A stretch of DNA of 64,000 nucleotides from Schistosoma haematobium (GCF_000699445.3 NC_067198.1:40541691-40605690), one strand, 5' to 3'. Counted from the first letter of the stretch, positions 10,832 to 21,837 are shown. Translations and numbers: made by a program. The notes: generated from the sequence alone by a model not told the origin.

Positions 10832-11640
10832 CCTGTTACCCCTTGTTGAAGAGCATTAGCCAGCCACCAGCCTTCTTCATTCAACTTTATCCTAAGCTAT
10901 CCTTTCCACTTGCTATTTATCGTTTTCACGTCTGACTCCAATTCCTGATTTAGTGTTTTTTTATCTTCTTCTTTTCCGTTTCCCTTCAGCGTCTCCAGTT
11001 AGAGCTTGCCTTGTGATGCAGTTTGGTGTTTTCCGTAATGTATAACCTATCCATTTCCAATTCCTTCTCAATTTCCTCTTAAGCTGGAGGCTGGTTTGTT
11101 CTTTTTCATAGTAGGCTGTTGCTGATGGTATCCGTTAAACTCACAGTGAGTATCTTATCTAGACAATTGTTTATAAATACTTGGACTTGATTGTAGTATT
11201 TCTACACGTTTAAACTCCTTACAGTACAACCGACTGTCTTCACGTTCGTAATGATGATTATGACTTTGGTATTAGTTGACAGACAGTTGTTTTGAGTTTC
11301 ATATATTCTTCAATTGTAGGAACGCTGTCCTTGTTTTGCCAATCCTCGCGTTTAGGTCTGCATCAGATCCTCCATTTCTATCGATGATGCTACCCAGATA
11401 CGTGAAAGACTCCGCATCTTCCAGGGCTTTTCCATCAAGTGTGATTGTGTTGGTGTTCTCCGTGTTGTATTTGAGGATCTTGCTTTTTCCTTTGTGTATA
11501 TTGTAGCCTACTTATGAAGAGGCTGTTGCTTCACGAGTTGTCATCTGTGAAGTCCAAATCTTCTAATTGATTCTGAGCTGTCCATTGTATTCCGTGTTTT
11601 CCTTCAGTATTCGAGGTGTTCATAAAAGAAGAACAGAATG
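10832..11640 (-). pseudogene. RTE-1 LINE, reverse transcriptase C-terminal fragment
   Basis: The minus strand encodes the longest RTE-1 relic here. Near 11,530-11,600 it reads GKHGIQWTAQNQLEDLDFTD then D, the RT catalytic motif C with FADD changed to FTDD. Next comes a piece like the family's 'KSKILKYNTEN...LDG-ALED-ESFTYLGSIID', then the C-terminal 'RPKNTLRRE...RVGWRMLV' region, decayed. Frameshifts and stops abound. The 3' end lies at 10832 near 'acttacttatgcctgttac', the complement of the (TAAG)n tail. Confidence 0.82.
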
Positions 11641-11848
11641 TTTTTTTGAAAATGTAGAGAAAAACAAATTCCACTTCTCTTAAATATTGTGTCTTTCCAG
11701 TTGTCTGAGTAATATTCTCAAGAATGGTTTTCTGTAATTAATAGATTTAACAATATATTCAATGTTTCAACTTGTTATATACATTAAGCAATAGACTTAC
11801 ATTGTTGAACTTTTAAAATGAAAACTTATTTACTATTATACAAACTAT

Positions 11849-12163
11849 TGTAGTGAACGAGAGCACGAATGGGGACAATCGAATGTATCTGAATATAAAA
11901 TGACAGAATCTCAGTAAAATCTGAGAACCATACAGTAGGTACTTCATTTGCAAAATGTCAATCAATTGTCTCGAACTTGACTATCTTTTTTGCAAATATG
12001 AATCAATCGTCTCAGATTTGATTGTTCTTTCATTTCCACACCAATCATTCTTTGTTCTCGTTCTCTTTTCTTTGAACTTCTTAACATTCTTCTGCTAGGC
12101 ATTTCACTTTCGAATGGTGATATATACTACTTATATTTATCGACATCAGTAGCACACATCACA
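11849..12163 (-). mobile_element. LTR-1 solo LTR, 315 bp, with 4-bp TSD
   Basis: The plus strand reads tgtagtgaacgag...cacacatcaca, the complement of TGTGGTG...CACTACA. Flanks are ctat (11845-11848) and ctat (12164-12167), a perfect 4-bp TSD. The orientation is taken from the deleted element at 13147. Confidence 0.82.
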
Positions 12164-12344
12164 CTATTAGCTAATTTACTATTACATGATGTAAACTTAT
12201 CTAATTTACATAATAATACTACGGTTGGGATATCGTAAAATTTATTTAAATTTTAGACTTCATGTATGCATTTATTTTTGTCGGCAGTTATGGACAGTGA
12301 ATATTTATTCAAATATTTTTTTCTAAATCTACTGTACAATGATG

Positions 12345-12650
12345 TGTTTATAAGCAAAGATGGATGGTGGTTAGCAGTAGAATCCAGGAAGTGCACTTCG
12401 TCCTACTCCGAACTTATCAGCTGGAAGCTCTTGCATTTCAGGATTGGTATTCACTTCGGGACTCAAACTCAGTACTATTCGCTTCAAACGTCATCGCGTT
12501 ATCCACTTAGCTACTGAGTTCTGATAGCCGCTCACTTGTGTGGTGGAGTGAACTGTAAATTCACTTGTTGTTGTTTTTACTCGTATCTTCCCATTGTTGT
12601 TTAGGACTGAAATTATTCAGTCTCCTGTTGGTATATGTGCATCTTGTGCG
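12345..12650 (-). mobile_element. HHS-A SINE, foldback with a short sense end
   Basis: Antisense copy with a decayed ribozyme (CTGATAAG core, CGAAG instead of CGAAA) and an intact A box complement 'ccacttagctactga'. It runs past its 5' end into the preceding unit. At 12650/12651 it flips to a short sense end, 'agatacaagcgaacaacacc', to about 12680. Confidence 0.82.
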
Positions 12651-12680
12651 GTAGATACAAGCGAACAACACCAAGTGAAG

Positions 12681-13142
12681 TAAAATGCTAAGTTTATCCT
12701 TAATTTAGAGATATTCTTTTGAGTTTTGAAGATGAATGTTAACTTTGTTGTTTTGTTAGTTTGGAATTTTTCATTTTTATTTGGTTACTTATTTAAGGTC
12801 GCAAAGAAGACTTAATGTTACCCCACCTTATTTCTTAAGATTTGAACAACTTTTTTGAGTAAAGAGATTTTATATTTCTTCATTGAAAACACAGCAGTAA
12901 TTAAAACATTTCAAAAAAGTGTTAGATAAGTTTTAGGAAATTTTGTTAGAAAAATCTTCGGAATCTTGGAAAAGTTCAGAAATACTTTATCGATTTAGCG
13001 GTTAAATCGTCAGTGTTCAGCTTTTAAATACTAAACTTTTCAGAAATCATAATAAGTTATGTAACAACCACTTCCAAATACTGTTTGCAAGAGTTTGCAT
13101 TATCTTATTGTTAATGTTGATAATCATGACTGAATTTGACTA
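12681..13142. other. AT-rich DNA, nothing recognised
   Basis: No feature was recognised. Confidence 0.5.
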
Positions 13143-13146
13143 GTAT

Positions 13147-13718
13147 TGTGGTGTGTGCTACTTATATTGATATAAGTGGTATATGACGCGAGTAGGTGGC
13201 TCGGCAGTGGAGTACGGGCGTTAAGCGTCCCGGTTGCCGGGTAGATGTCGGATGTTGTTAACCTGGCAGGTCGACGGAGCTATGGAGGTCAGCGCGCCGC
13301 AAACTCGACATCTTGACGGAGAGCGTAGCACATACTGCAGAGACGAACAATGAGGCACGGCGAGCATGAACCACCGCAAGAACAACTGCTTCAAAGGGGA
13401 GACGAGTGTGGTGTGTGCTACTTATATTGATATAAGTAGTATATGACGCGAGTTAAAAACGTAATGTCTGGCAGCAGAAGATGGGGGAAGATCAATAAAG
13501 GAAGAGCGGAAACACAATGCAATTTGTAAGAAAACGAATGAACAATAAACTGTGAGACAATGGATTGATGTTTGCAACAGGAGCAGTCCAGGTTGGTATG
13601 ATGGATTGATATTTAGCAAATTAACGATTTGATATATGGTTTTTTGATTTTACCAAGTAACTCTGTAATGTTGTACCAAATACATTCGATTGTCCCCACC
13701 CGTGTTCTGTTCACTACA
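13147..13718 (+). mobile_element. LTR-1 element with internal deletion
   Basis: A 47-nt 5' LTR piece (13147-13193) is followed by 213 nt of strikingly GC-rich DNA (13194-13406). This ends in a purine tract, aaaggggagacgag, directly against a full 312-bp 3' LTR (13407-13718, TGTGGTG...TCACTACA). The perfect TSD gtat lies outside (13143-13146, 13719-13722). A purine tract against the 3' LTR is the expected PPT layout. The GC-rich part is thus probably the 3' end of the element's internal region, and most of the element has been lost. Class (Ty3/Gypsy or other) is not determined. Confidence 0.82.
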
Positions 13719-13939
13719 GTATCTGTTAACATATTTGTATCCTGATGGGATATAATCTAAGTTAGTCACTACCTAAACTTAACAAATTATTCAATGAAAT
13801 ATTAGCACTGGAAACAGGAATTAGTATACTCAAGTCCTAACGTCAACATCATTCTTGGAATGTAAGTATTTCCAGATTATAAGTCCTAATTAGTAAGAAA
13901 CACTTGTTCCACTACTAACCACTATACAAAAACTTAACC

Positions 13940-14180
13940 AACGAATGAGTGAACATCTACCAACTTTGTTTACAAAGGGCCAGACAAAAACAATACGCAT
14001 TTCTATTTTGGTACATCTTATTGATAGCGGTCATACTATAGATAAATCGGAAGCATTTCGAGTGATCTATCGTATACCTCCATCATTTCCCAACGGAGTT
14101 TGTTCCCGTTTCCTACATATAGCTGAAGCCATAGGAATTCGTACATAAAACCCCAATTTATGTGTACAGAAGAAATATTA
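13940..14180 (+). pseudogene. Penelope-like element, GIY-YIG C-terminal fragment
   Basis: An open frame from 13945 reads MSEHLPTLFTKGQTKTIRIS, then LVHLIDSGHTIDKSEAFRVI..., ending at a stop before 'NPNLCVQKKY'. The 'SEHLP', 'HLIDSGH-ID' and 'LCVQKKY' blocks are PLE C-terminal signatures. A close relative lies at 37245. Confidence 0.75.
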
Positions 14181-14267
14181 ATCTATTAAAGGATATGCCT
14201 TAAAGATATTCACTATGAATAAAAATCGAACAACGATTAGTTTAAACAATTAAAAAGATAAGATTAA

Positions 14268-14393
14268 AAAGTTTATGACTTAAGGCAATATCGAGGCAAT
14301 CCCCGCACAGGATGCACATATACCAACAAGAGACTGATCAATTGCAGTCCTAAATAACAATGGGAAGATACAAATAAAACAACACCAAGTGAA
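14268..14393 (+). mobile_element. HHS-A SINE, 3' piece
   Basis: Sense 3' domain only, 'gtttatgacttaaggcaata' to 'caccaagtgaag'. No ribozyme or promoter. Confidence 0.75.
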
Positions 14394-14604
14394 GATAAAT
14401 TATTGTTGTTTAGACTACTGAAAGTTAAACTGTTTAATATTCTTTCTAAACTAATCAAACAATAGAGCTATTCATTTTAATTCTTCATAGTACAATATAT
14501 TTCGTAATAACAATTTGCCATTTAAAGTATCCTCCACAAAAGAATATCACTTCCGTTCTAGTTCTAGACATTATAGCAACACTCCTACGATTAATCTACA
14601 TTAC

Positions 14605-15090
14605 GGTTAATTTTTATCAAGCTTTTTTATTCACTTATTTAACAATGTTATTTGAACAGTAACAATTCTTATATCTCTTTGTACTATTATAATCACTAAC
14701 TTGTCTAAATAAACGTGTACACTTGGTGAAACGTGACAGCCTACGCATCTCTCTCTCTAGTTTAAATGTTAATCGCTTAAATATCACTCGACGAATCATT
14801 CTCTTCCATCTATATACATCTATCTATCTATCTCTATATATATATGTACTTGAATCCTATTATTAATATTCGCCTTTCCTATCTGCGCCTTGATTCGATT
14901 TGACTATAAATTTGCCTCTGTATTTGCTCATTCGCTCGCACATATATTCACCTCTCTACTTCAAATTCGCTCAATATGTTTGTAACTTTGTTATCTGTGT
15001 TATCTGCTGCTAAACTATAGTCTCTGCTTCTTATTACTTTCTGAATTCGAACACTGTTGAGATTTATATAATAACGGTTATCAAGGTAAT
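14605..15090 (+). repeat. Rep-J, unclassified dispersed repeat
   Basis: Shares the order 'atcgcttaaatatcactcga', 'aatcctattattaat', 'gactataaatttgcctct', 'ataataacggttat' and 'aattggttaacgaa' with copies near 18.8, 31.3, 33.1 and 59.5 kb. It may be a retroelement LTR, but no TSD or defined ends were found. It contains a short (ATCT) run and a tatatata stretch near 14,820-14,843. Confidence 0.6.
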
Positions 15091-15177
15091 TGGTTAACGA
15101 AACTATGCTACTACAAAATCTTATCAGTAATAAATCATAGTCGAATAAAATTTCAACTAATCAATCCTGGAATATAT

Positions 15178-15465
15178 ATATGGGGTTACCATTGGGCCGA
15201 CTACTGGCAGGCATTTTCCTCGAAGAACTAGAAAAATGGACTACTTAAAGACACAATTAGCCATTTAACATCTTGTTGTCGCTATATAGATGATACTTTC
15301 GTAGTATTAGAAAAAGAACATGGAAAGGAGAATTTACTAAATTTATTTAATAACATTCGTCCATCAATTAATTAGCACTAGAAGAAGAACAGAACAATAG
15401 CATATCGTTTCTAGATGTTCAACTAACTAGACGAACAGATGGAACATCAAAAAGGTCAACTAGAC
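15178..15465 (+). pseudogene. Penelope-like element, reverse transcriptase fragment
   Basis: Across frameshifts the plus strand reads MGLPLGRLLAGIFLEELEKW, then CCRYIDDTFVVLEKEHGKEN, then EEEQNNSISFLDVQLTRRTD. These correspond to the PLE RT blocks 'G-PLG-L-A-IF--ELE', the catalytic 'RY-DD' and 'ISFLDV--R--DG'. Several stops and frame changes show it is dead. Confidence 0.8.
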
Positions 15466-15469
15466 TGGA

Positions 15470-15930
15470 AATGGGGTAAGAGGAGACAAGGATAATAATA
15501 AGAGTAATAATAATAATGTGAACACAATTCGAAACCTAATCACTCTAGATAATAAGTCAATATTACCAGGGTAGGTTTAAGGTTAGAACAAAGTGTTTTT
15601 GAATACAGAAAGGGCGTTTGAATTTTCATATAGCTATGGCTTCAATCAACCTTAGTATACACCCTTTTACACTTTTGTACAACACCATAGAAGCCGAGTT
15701 AAAATCAATCTTATGGCCTGTTTCAATTATATGTTTAGCAATAGAGGATGATGGATGTTTATCCTATACTCTTATTGGGTCACTTGATTGTATTTGTTTC
15801 TGCAGCCATTTTGGTACATGTTCACACACCTAATTTTGAGATCACGATTACTGCTCCCTATGTATGGGTGACCGGTTGACATTAAGCCCACGGCAATTAA
15901 GATTCCCTACCACCCATTTCTAAAAAATTG
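15470..15930 (-). pseudogene. Penelope-like element, GIY-YIG fragment
   Basis: The minus strand reads YIGSSNRDLKIRCV in one frame, then, after a frameshift, EHVPKWLQKQIQSSDPIRV, SSSIAKHIIETGHKIDFNSA and CIQKHFVLTLNLPW-stop. The GIY-YIG YIG motif and family tail are clear. It faces away from the RT piece at 15178. With the copy at 16785 it forms an inverted pair around the FAR1-like exon. Its 3' end ('ggtcaactagactggaaatg' on +) recurs at 25370. Confidence 0.82.
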
Positions 15931-16101
15931 TATGGTGTGAAAGAAAAATTTAGCGATCGGTGATTAGTGTACTCGTTTTGCAAGTGTGTGCTCAAGTGAT
16001 AATGAATAAACATTTTGTCACCTTTAATCATGAAGGCCGGACATTGAGTGTTCATGGAAGCCCTTCATGACAAAAAATGTTAATAACATTTATAAAATTA
16101 C

Positions 16102-16373
16102 CTCCTCCGTCTGATCCGCTGTGACGAACCGCTAGATGTTATACGGCCATGTCTCCAGCACACAAATTTAATGTACGAGTTTTCATTTCTGCACAAATGC
16201 GAATCTCGAACTACATAATGACAGTAAGTTGATCTTTCATAATTTGTGATAGCGGACTTCAACGCTTCAACCGATGGGAACGCAACGAGAAACAAGGTTG
16301 TCAAAAAGACTTCCTCCATTTCTGTTACGTGAGAAACAACAGAGTTTGTACTAGGCACGTTACTCTCCTCCAT
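16102..16373 (-). CDS. FAR1/MULE-transposase-like N-terminal exon
   Basis: The ATG is at 16373-16371 on the minus strand. The peptide begins MEESNVPSTNSVVSHVTEME and continues to FPSVEALKSAITNYERSTYC, YIKFVCWRHGR and SSGSSQRIRR. The 'F-S-E-L--AI--YE' start and the C...C-W-H-type 'FVC-RHG' core resemble FAR1 DNA-binding domains found on MULE-type transposases and on SWIM zinc-finger proteins of flukes. The frame runs directly into gtaatt, a good splice donor, giving a 272-nt exon with two bases of a split codon. Open frame upstream to 16694 is probably not coding: it is hydrophobic and low in complexity. No downstream exon was found on this strand, so the gene may be truncated. The family call is by pattern and is moderately sure. 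Confidence 0.5.
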
Positions 16374-16784
16374 AATGATGATTAAAATGTACTTCGTCGA
16401 CAAGTACTGATGTTTTATAACAATCCGACAAAACATAACTAACAAATTAAAAACGAACTTTGAAACTAGCCATTTCATTGGACGAAACGGGATGAAAAAT
16501 ATTGCAATTTTGGGTTGAAAAAACATTTTAAAAAAGGGTGGGTGGTGGGTTTTTAAAGAAAATTGCCGTGGGGCTAATGAATTTCTGGGTTGACCATACA
16601 CACATTTAAATTGGATATGACCCAATTGTTTTCTTATTCTTTTAGGTTTTCCATGAAGCATGAACTTTGTTCTTTTCTTGATAATGACCTTCACTGCTCA
16701 TTCCTTGTCTCCTTTTATTCATCTTCATCATCTTATTACATTACTGAAATTCATTAAAAAATAAAATCCTGACTTGTTTATATG

Positions 16785-17045
16785 TTACAAATGGATCCCA
16801 ATGGTCAAATAAGATCACAGGATAGACAGACATCATCCTCCATTGTGAAACATTTGATTGAGACTGGTCATAAGGTCGATATCAAGTCATCATTTGTAGT
16901 GTTATATAAAAGTCTTTAAGGACTTATATTAAGGTTTATTGAAGCTTTGGCTATACGGAAACTGAAACCCCCTTTACGTGTTCTAAAACAATTTGCTCTT
17001 ACACTTAACCTACCCTGGTAATACTAATTTATTATTCAGGTGTCT
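16785..17045 (+). pseudogene. Penelope-like element, GIY-YIG C-terminal fragment
   Basis: The plus strand reads DPNGQIRSQDRQTSSSIVKH, LIETGHKVDIKSSFVVLYKS, then a stop, then FIEALAIRKLKPPLRVLKQF and ALTLNLPW-stop. It is the inverted partner of 15470-15930. Upstream at about 16,540-16,600, 'aattgccgtggggctaatg' echoes the complement of 15,870-15,900. Confidence 0.78.
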
Positions 17046-17049
17046 ACCT

Positions 17050-17350
17050 TAGTACAATGGAAGATGGTCGCACAATTTCGTGGATTGGTTGAGGTTAGAC
17101 ATTAACACCATTGGATGCCGACCAGCTCAGTGGTCCAGTAGGTTAAGTGTTCGCGCGCGTGACTGAAGGCCCTGCGTTCGAATCCCGCGAGAGGGATCAT
17201 GGGTGCGCACTGCTGAGGAGTCCCATACTAGGACGAAACGGTCGTCCAGTGCTTCCAGATTTTCAGTGGTGGTCTAACATCAATCGGTTCATGATCTCAA
17301 TCAAAAACTTAACAATCTCCACAACCCCTAAACTGATTATTATCCATAGT
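17050..17350 (+). mobile_element. HHS-B SINE with intact hammerhead
   Basis: A-box-like cagctcagtgg at 17123-17133; B box gcgttcgaatccc at 17174-17186; ribozyme 17207-17252. The 3' end is that of the subfamily with 'catcaatcggttcatgatct'. After the 3' terminus, 'aatctccacaacccctaaac' continues into the next-unit sequence, so the insertion exceeds one unit. This is the best-preserved HHS-B copy, and presumably one of the youngest. Confidence 0.88.
17207..17252 (+). ncRNA. Intact hammerhead ribozyme (HHS-B)
   Basis: Stem I gcactg/cagtgc pairs fully. Core CTGAGGAG; stem II gtccc/aggac; then CGAAA; stem III acgg...cgt; cleavage triplet GTC, with predicted cleavage after 17246. Every conserved core base is present, making this the best candidate in the window for self-cleavage. 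Confidence 0.88.
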
Positions 17351-18111
17351 AGTAATCACATTGTTTTTGTGTACTTTATTTTTCTTTGTTACGGCTTACC
17401 TTTAACCTGTCTAGTTCACCTTTTATTTTTCATGCAATAATGTCTTAACAAGTATATCATGTGTGATCAGATTGTTCGAAATGTATTGGGCAATTATATA
17501 TCATCACATAATTCTGATAAACTTCGTCTTCTCATTGTATTATCGAAATTTATATATTACACTTAATAATGTTTCTATTCGATCAATTCAATTTGACAGT
17601 AATCGAGTTCTTTTTTCTTTCTTCTTTTTTTCTTTCAATTTTCTTTCTCGTTGACATTTTTATTTATTCAAGTTTTCTAGATAAATCTCTACTCTAAATT
17701 ATAATTCCATAAAGAATATTGAAATAATTTTTATTTCAAATGAATGATTCACTTAACTGACAAAATATCATTTTACCGAATCTCCGTAGTATCAACCCAC
17801 TGTACACTATCTCTAATATAATTTCTATGTTATTTCTATGTATTAAATCCAAAAAGAAAGAAAAAAGCAACAAAAAGAATCATTATTTTGTCAACTTTAA
17901 CTGGATATTAAAAAAAAGAAAAAAAAGTTCAATCTCTTGAAAAAAAAAAAAACAACAACAACCGGTCATCAGTTCAATTCAACTTTGTCGATATCTTCTC
18001 AATGATTAAATTGATAGAATAATGATTGTGATTGTATACACGACGAATAATGTTAAAATATTCCATATTTTCATTAAGAGTTTATAAAATTACAATATAT
18101 ACTCTTAATCA
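17351..18111. other. No gene; homopurine/homopyrimidine runs
   Basis: A T/C-rich run near 17,610-17,645 and an A-rich run near 17,850-17,955; otherwise AT-rich. Confidence 0.5.
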
Positions 18112-18175
18112 GAAGGGGTCTTGTGGAGATTTTAAGAATTTTAAAAACTGAAATCATGAGTCAATTGAAGCTAGG
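18112..18175 (-). mobile_element. HHS-B SINE 3' piece, foldback arm
   Basis: Antisense terminus, 'agaaggggtcttgtgg' to 'tcaattgaagctagg', joined at about 18175/18176 to the sense array. The middle is diverged. Confidence 0.75.
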
Positions 18176-18745
18176 CCGATAGATCCTGGGTTTGAATCTC
18201 GAGGGGAGCGGGATCGTGGATGCGCAATGCTGAAGAGTCCCATACTAGAACGAAACAGCCGTCCAGTGTTTCCAGGTTTTCCATGATGGTCTAGCTCCAA
18301 TTGACTCATGATTTCAAATATTGAAATTATTAAAATCCCCACAAAACCCCTTCTGATAATAGTCATCATATGCTCACTAGTGACTGAATTCAAGATGAAT
18401 TGCCTGTAGTTCTAGTGAGAAATAATGACCAGTGGAGTTCAACCGGGTCTGTTGTGTGATAATAACTCACTGAAGACAATGGTAAACGGTTGTTCAATTT
18501 CGTGGATTGGTTATAGTTAGATACTAACACCGTTGGATGCCGGCCGACCAGCTCAGTGGTCTAGAGGTTAAACATTCTTGTACGAGAGTGATATGTTCTG
18601 AGCTTGAATGTCGCGATGTGGGATCGTGAATTCACACTGTTTAGGAGTCCCACACTAAAACGAAATGGCCATCCAATGCTTTCAGATTTTCCATGGTAGT
18701 CTAGCTTCAATTGACTCAGGATTTCAACTACTGATATACTCTTTA
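18176..18745 (+). mobile_element. HHS-B SINE, tandem array of about 1.4 units
   Basis: The first, partial unit runs from its B box (cctgggtttgaatc) through a ribozyme with core CTGAAGAG and GAAA (weak stem II and stem I). A complete second unit follows without a gap, with A box cagctcagtgg and a dead ribozyme (TTTAGGAG). Direct unit-to-unit continuity fits insertion of a multimeric RNA. The second unit shares TTTAGGAG and 'aaacattctt' with 33761-34190. Confidence 0.85.
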
Positions 18746-18789
18746 GTTAAATAGGCAAACTTAGTTTGTATTGGCTTGGTTTTGAGATA

Positions 18790-19235
18790 ATTCTTTAGAC
18801 TTCGTTTATCAATTAGTCAGATAACCGTTATTAAATAAACTTCAATGGTGTATAAGTTCAGAGGATAACACAAAGTGTCAACTATAATTTATTACTGGAT
18901 AGCGTAGATATCAAACCTACAAGCATACTAAGAGAATTTGAGCAGAAAGGCTGATAGGTACGAGCAAGCGGATTCTGAGTCAAATAGAATTGAATCGGAT
19001 TGAAGCGGAAGAAGCAAATAATAAGATTCAAGCATATATATATAGGAAAAAAATAATTCATCGAGCGATATTTAAGTAATTAACATTTAAGCAGTCGAGA
19101 GAAATATGTGCGTCGGCTGTCACATGTGATCACGCATACATGTTCATACAGATACGATAGTTATAATAACAATACAAAAGAAAAAGACAAACTGTTACCG
19201 TTCGAATAACACTATCTGTTAAAAATAAGTTAATT
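18790..19235 (-). repeat. Rep-J copy
   Basis: Complement of Rep-J: 'cttcgtttatcaattagtca', 'ataaccgttatta', later 'gattcaagcatatatatata' and 'cgagcgatatttaagt'. The central part is diverged. Confidence 0.55.
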
Positions 19236-19454
19236 GAAGGGCTTGACAAAATTAACCGTAAACGAACTTAGTTGTAGAAGAGGTGCTATAAGGTCACTAA
19301 TCTTATTGAGACATTGGTTTATATGATAGCTCAGTAGCCTAATTATTCCACTAAACATGAATTGTATTAAAGTAATTTCTACATACTAGCAGTAACTCTC
19401 ATGGATATTTACAACATGTAGTCTATAGAAAATTATGTATAAGTACAAGTAGTA

Positions 19455-19728
19455 TACAGAATGAGAACACAAGTGAGGACAATCGGATGTATATTAATTT
19501 AACATTACAGAATATCTTAGTAAAATCTGACAACCATATAGTAAATAATTCATCTGCAAAATGTCCATCAATTGTCTCAGATTTGATTGTTCCTTCATTT
19601 CCACACTAATCATTCTTTGTTCTCGTCCTCTTTTCTTTGATCTTCTTAATCTTCTGCCACCAGGCATTTCACTTTCGATTGATGATATATACTACTTTTA
19701 TCTATCGACATTAGTAGCACACACCACA
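19455..19728 (-). mobile_element. LTR-1, solo LTR
   Basis: Complement of LTR-1 from 'gaatgagaacacaagtg' to 'gtagcacacaccaca'. The left terminal TG is mutated and no TSD is evident. Confidence 0.7.
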
Positions 19729-19740
19729 AAATATTCTTAC

Positions 19741-20486
19741 TGGTTAGAATTGATAGTAATCAAGTTAACTAATCATTAAAATGATTTAATTCCAAGTAAA
19801 CAATTCGTTTATACTGATTAAGAATTAACCACCAGGGTGTATTCTTTATTGAAGTAAAACTAAAAACAATCGTGGATACCAAAATGTTACCAGAATAGTA
19901 AAAAGTCATGAAAAATGTAGCACACAAATCTGTGAATTCCAAAAGTATGAAAAACCATGATACACTAAAAAAAATGAATCATTATGGTATGGAATTCATT
20001 CAAAAAACCTGCCAATTGTTCTAGAAATGATCGCGGCCGAGATCTTCAAACTTTACAGTGACTACATTGCTTGATTTAGTATACAGTGATTCAAATTTTC
20101 AATTCTAGTCACTTTGTGATATCTTGCAGCTAGAAAGTGCTAATAAATTTGAATACACTCGTTATATAAGATAAGATAGTCAGTCAGTTAGGATTTAAGA
20201 TGTGATTTCAATCACATATGGAAGTTACAAGAAGACCTCAACTCCAGAAATGTTAAGTGAATTTCACATTGATGAATCTCGGGTCATTTTATAGAAATTT
20301 TAGAATTTGTCTTAAAATAATAAATTTGTTTATCTCAGATTTCAAGTAAAGGTTTCATGTACTCGAATGTGAATGATACTGTTTTTGTTAGGATTAAGGA
20401 AACTACCTACCTATTCAAACGAAAATAAATGAAACAGGACCAATACATTAATTTTTAAACTAATATTCCATATGATCAGAATGAGA
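19741..20486. other. AT-rich DNA, nothing recognised
   Basis: No feature was recognised. Confidence 0.5.
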
Positions 20487-20572
20487 GTTTATGGGGATTG
20501 TAGTAATTTTAGTAGTTGATTTTATGGGTCTATGTAAGCTCGACCACCATTGAAAACCTGGAAGCACTGGAC
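20487..20572 (-). mobile_element. HHS-B SINE 3' piece, foldback arm
   Basis: Antisense 3' end 'tttatggggattgtag...gaagcactggac', joined head to head at 20572/20573 to a sense copy that begins 'tacaatctccacaaacccct'. The two termini are complementary and could form a hairpin. Confidence 0.78.
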
Positions 20573-20930
20573 TACAATCTCCACAAACCCCTACACTGAT
20601 CATAATCATCATGTGCTCACTAATGACTGGTTTCAAGATTGATTTCCTGGAGTTCTAGTGAAAAGTTATAACCAGTGGAGTCAGGCAGAAACAGACATCT
20701 ACATCAGAAAATGAATAAATGATTGCTCAAGATCATGGGTCGATTGAAGTTAGACATTAACACCATTGTATCCAGGCTCAGTGGTCTAGAGGTTAAGCGT
20801 TTCGTATGCGAAACCGAAGGACTTGGGTTCGAGTTCCCCATGCGGAATCATAAATGCATACTATTGAAGAGTCTCATCCTAGAACAAAACTTCCATTCAG
20901 TGCTTCCACGTATTCAATGGTGATCTACTA
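20573..20930 (+). mobile_element. HHS-B SINE, near full length
   Basis: Sense copy from the 5' 'aatctccacaaacccc' through 'ctcactaatgactgg', A box (ggctcagtggtctagagg), B box (gggttcgagttccc), and a ribozyme that is dead (TTGAAGAG, gaacaaaac). Confidence 0.8.
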
Positions 20931-21025
20931 TTAAAATTATAATGTTCTATATATTTAATATTTGAATTAAAAAATGAAGATATTTTAAAATTATTACTGA
21001 AATAAAGTATTTTTTACATCAGATA

Positions 21026-21319
21026 TGTAAGCAGGACATAGATTAGATTACAGAATGCTCAATGCACGATCGATTTAGAGCACGCTGATTGGATAAGAGT
21101 TATCCAATAGCCCATACTTGGAGGACACTCTAGAATCTTCTCATGTAAAGACGTTTTTCTTACTGTGCTTCTTACTCCCACCTAGCATTGTTATTTGGAA
21201 TATAATCTCTATCCTGTTCAACTGTGTTCTGATTTCGGGACTTGTTGAGTGAATTAGTGGCCAAGACTACTAAGCAATAGGAATAGCTAAGGTTGTAATA
21301 AGCGAGAATTATAACAATA
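21026..21319. mobile_element. Possible decayed LTR
   Basis: Bounded by tgtaagcag...gaattataaca and GC-richer than the flanks. It shares 'ggaatagctaagg' with the end of LTR-3 (agaatagcttagg). No clean TSD. Confidence 0.25.
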
Positions 21320-21837
21320 TAGAAAGAAATAACGTTAAATTTTCACAACTAAATATATTTTGTTACATTAGTGATTATTTACTAGAACATCCTTATTCTC
21401 ATATTTTACAAAAACAATCATTGAAGAAGACTATTTTCATTGTTGATGTATCGTTTTTTTCTTCTTTCTCTTTTTCTTTAAAAAAAATCTCAAGAGAATA
21501 TGATAGTTTTGTCAGCAGTTTTTGTTCAAAATTTTATCCAAATGGTTACAAGTTTTATTAGTTACTAAGACAAAAAAATACCCAATAAATATTGATGTTT
21601 TTTTTTCTTTCGAAAAAGAGTTGGTTCTATTTATGTTCAATAGAAAAGTAGTAAATTTTAAAGAGTATCTTGTATAATTGAACTTTGTTCTATTTCTATA
21701 TGTTTAATTAACTGATTGATATCAGTAGGTATCATACAAGTGATATTCTAACAAAATAGTGATTAGACATGATAATAAAGCTGCTTATGAGCTAGAAAGA
21801 TGTACTACTTTTAAAAAATCACTTTTTGGTAGGTATG
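21320..21837. other. AT-rich with T-tracts, nothing recognised
   Basis: Poly-T/C runs near 21,455-21,480 and 21,598-21,610 only. Confidence 0.5.

Noticed and set aside
16374..16694. Upstream extension of the FAR1-like frame (107 residues)
   Set aside because: The peptide is hydrophobic and low in complexity, overlaps a PLE-like inverted segment, and a well-placed ATG starts the domain at 16373.
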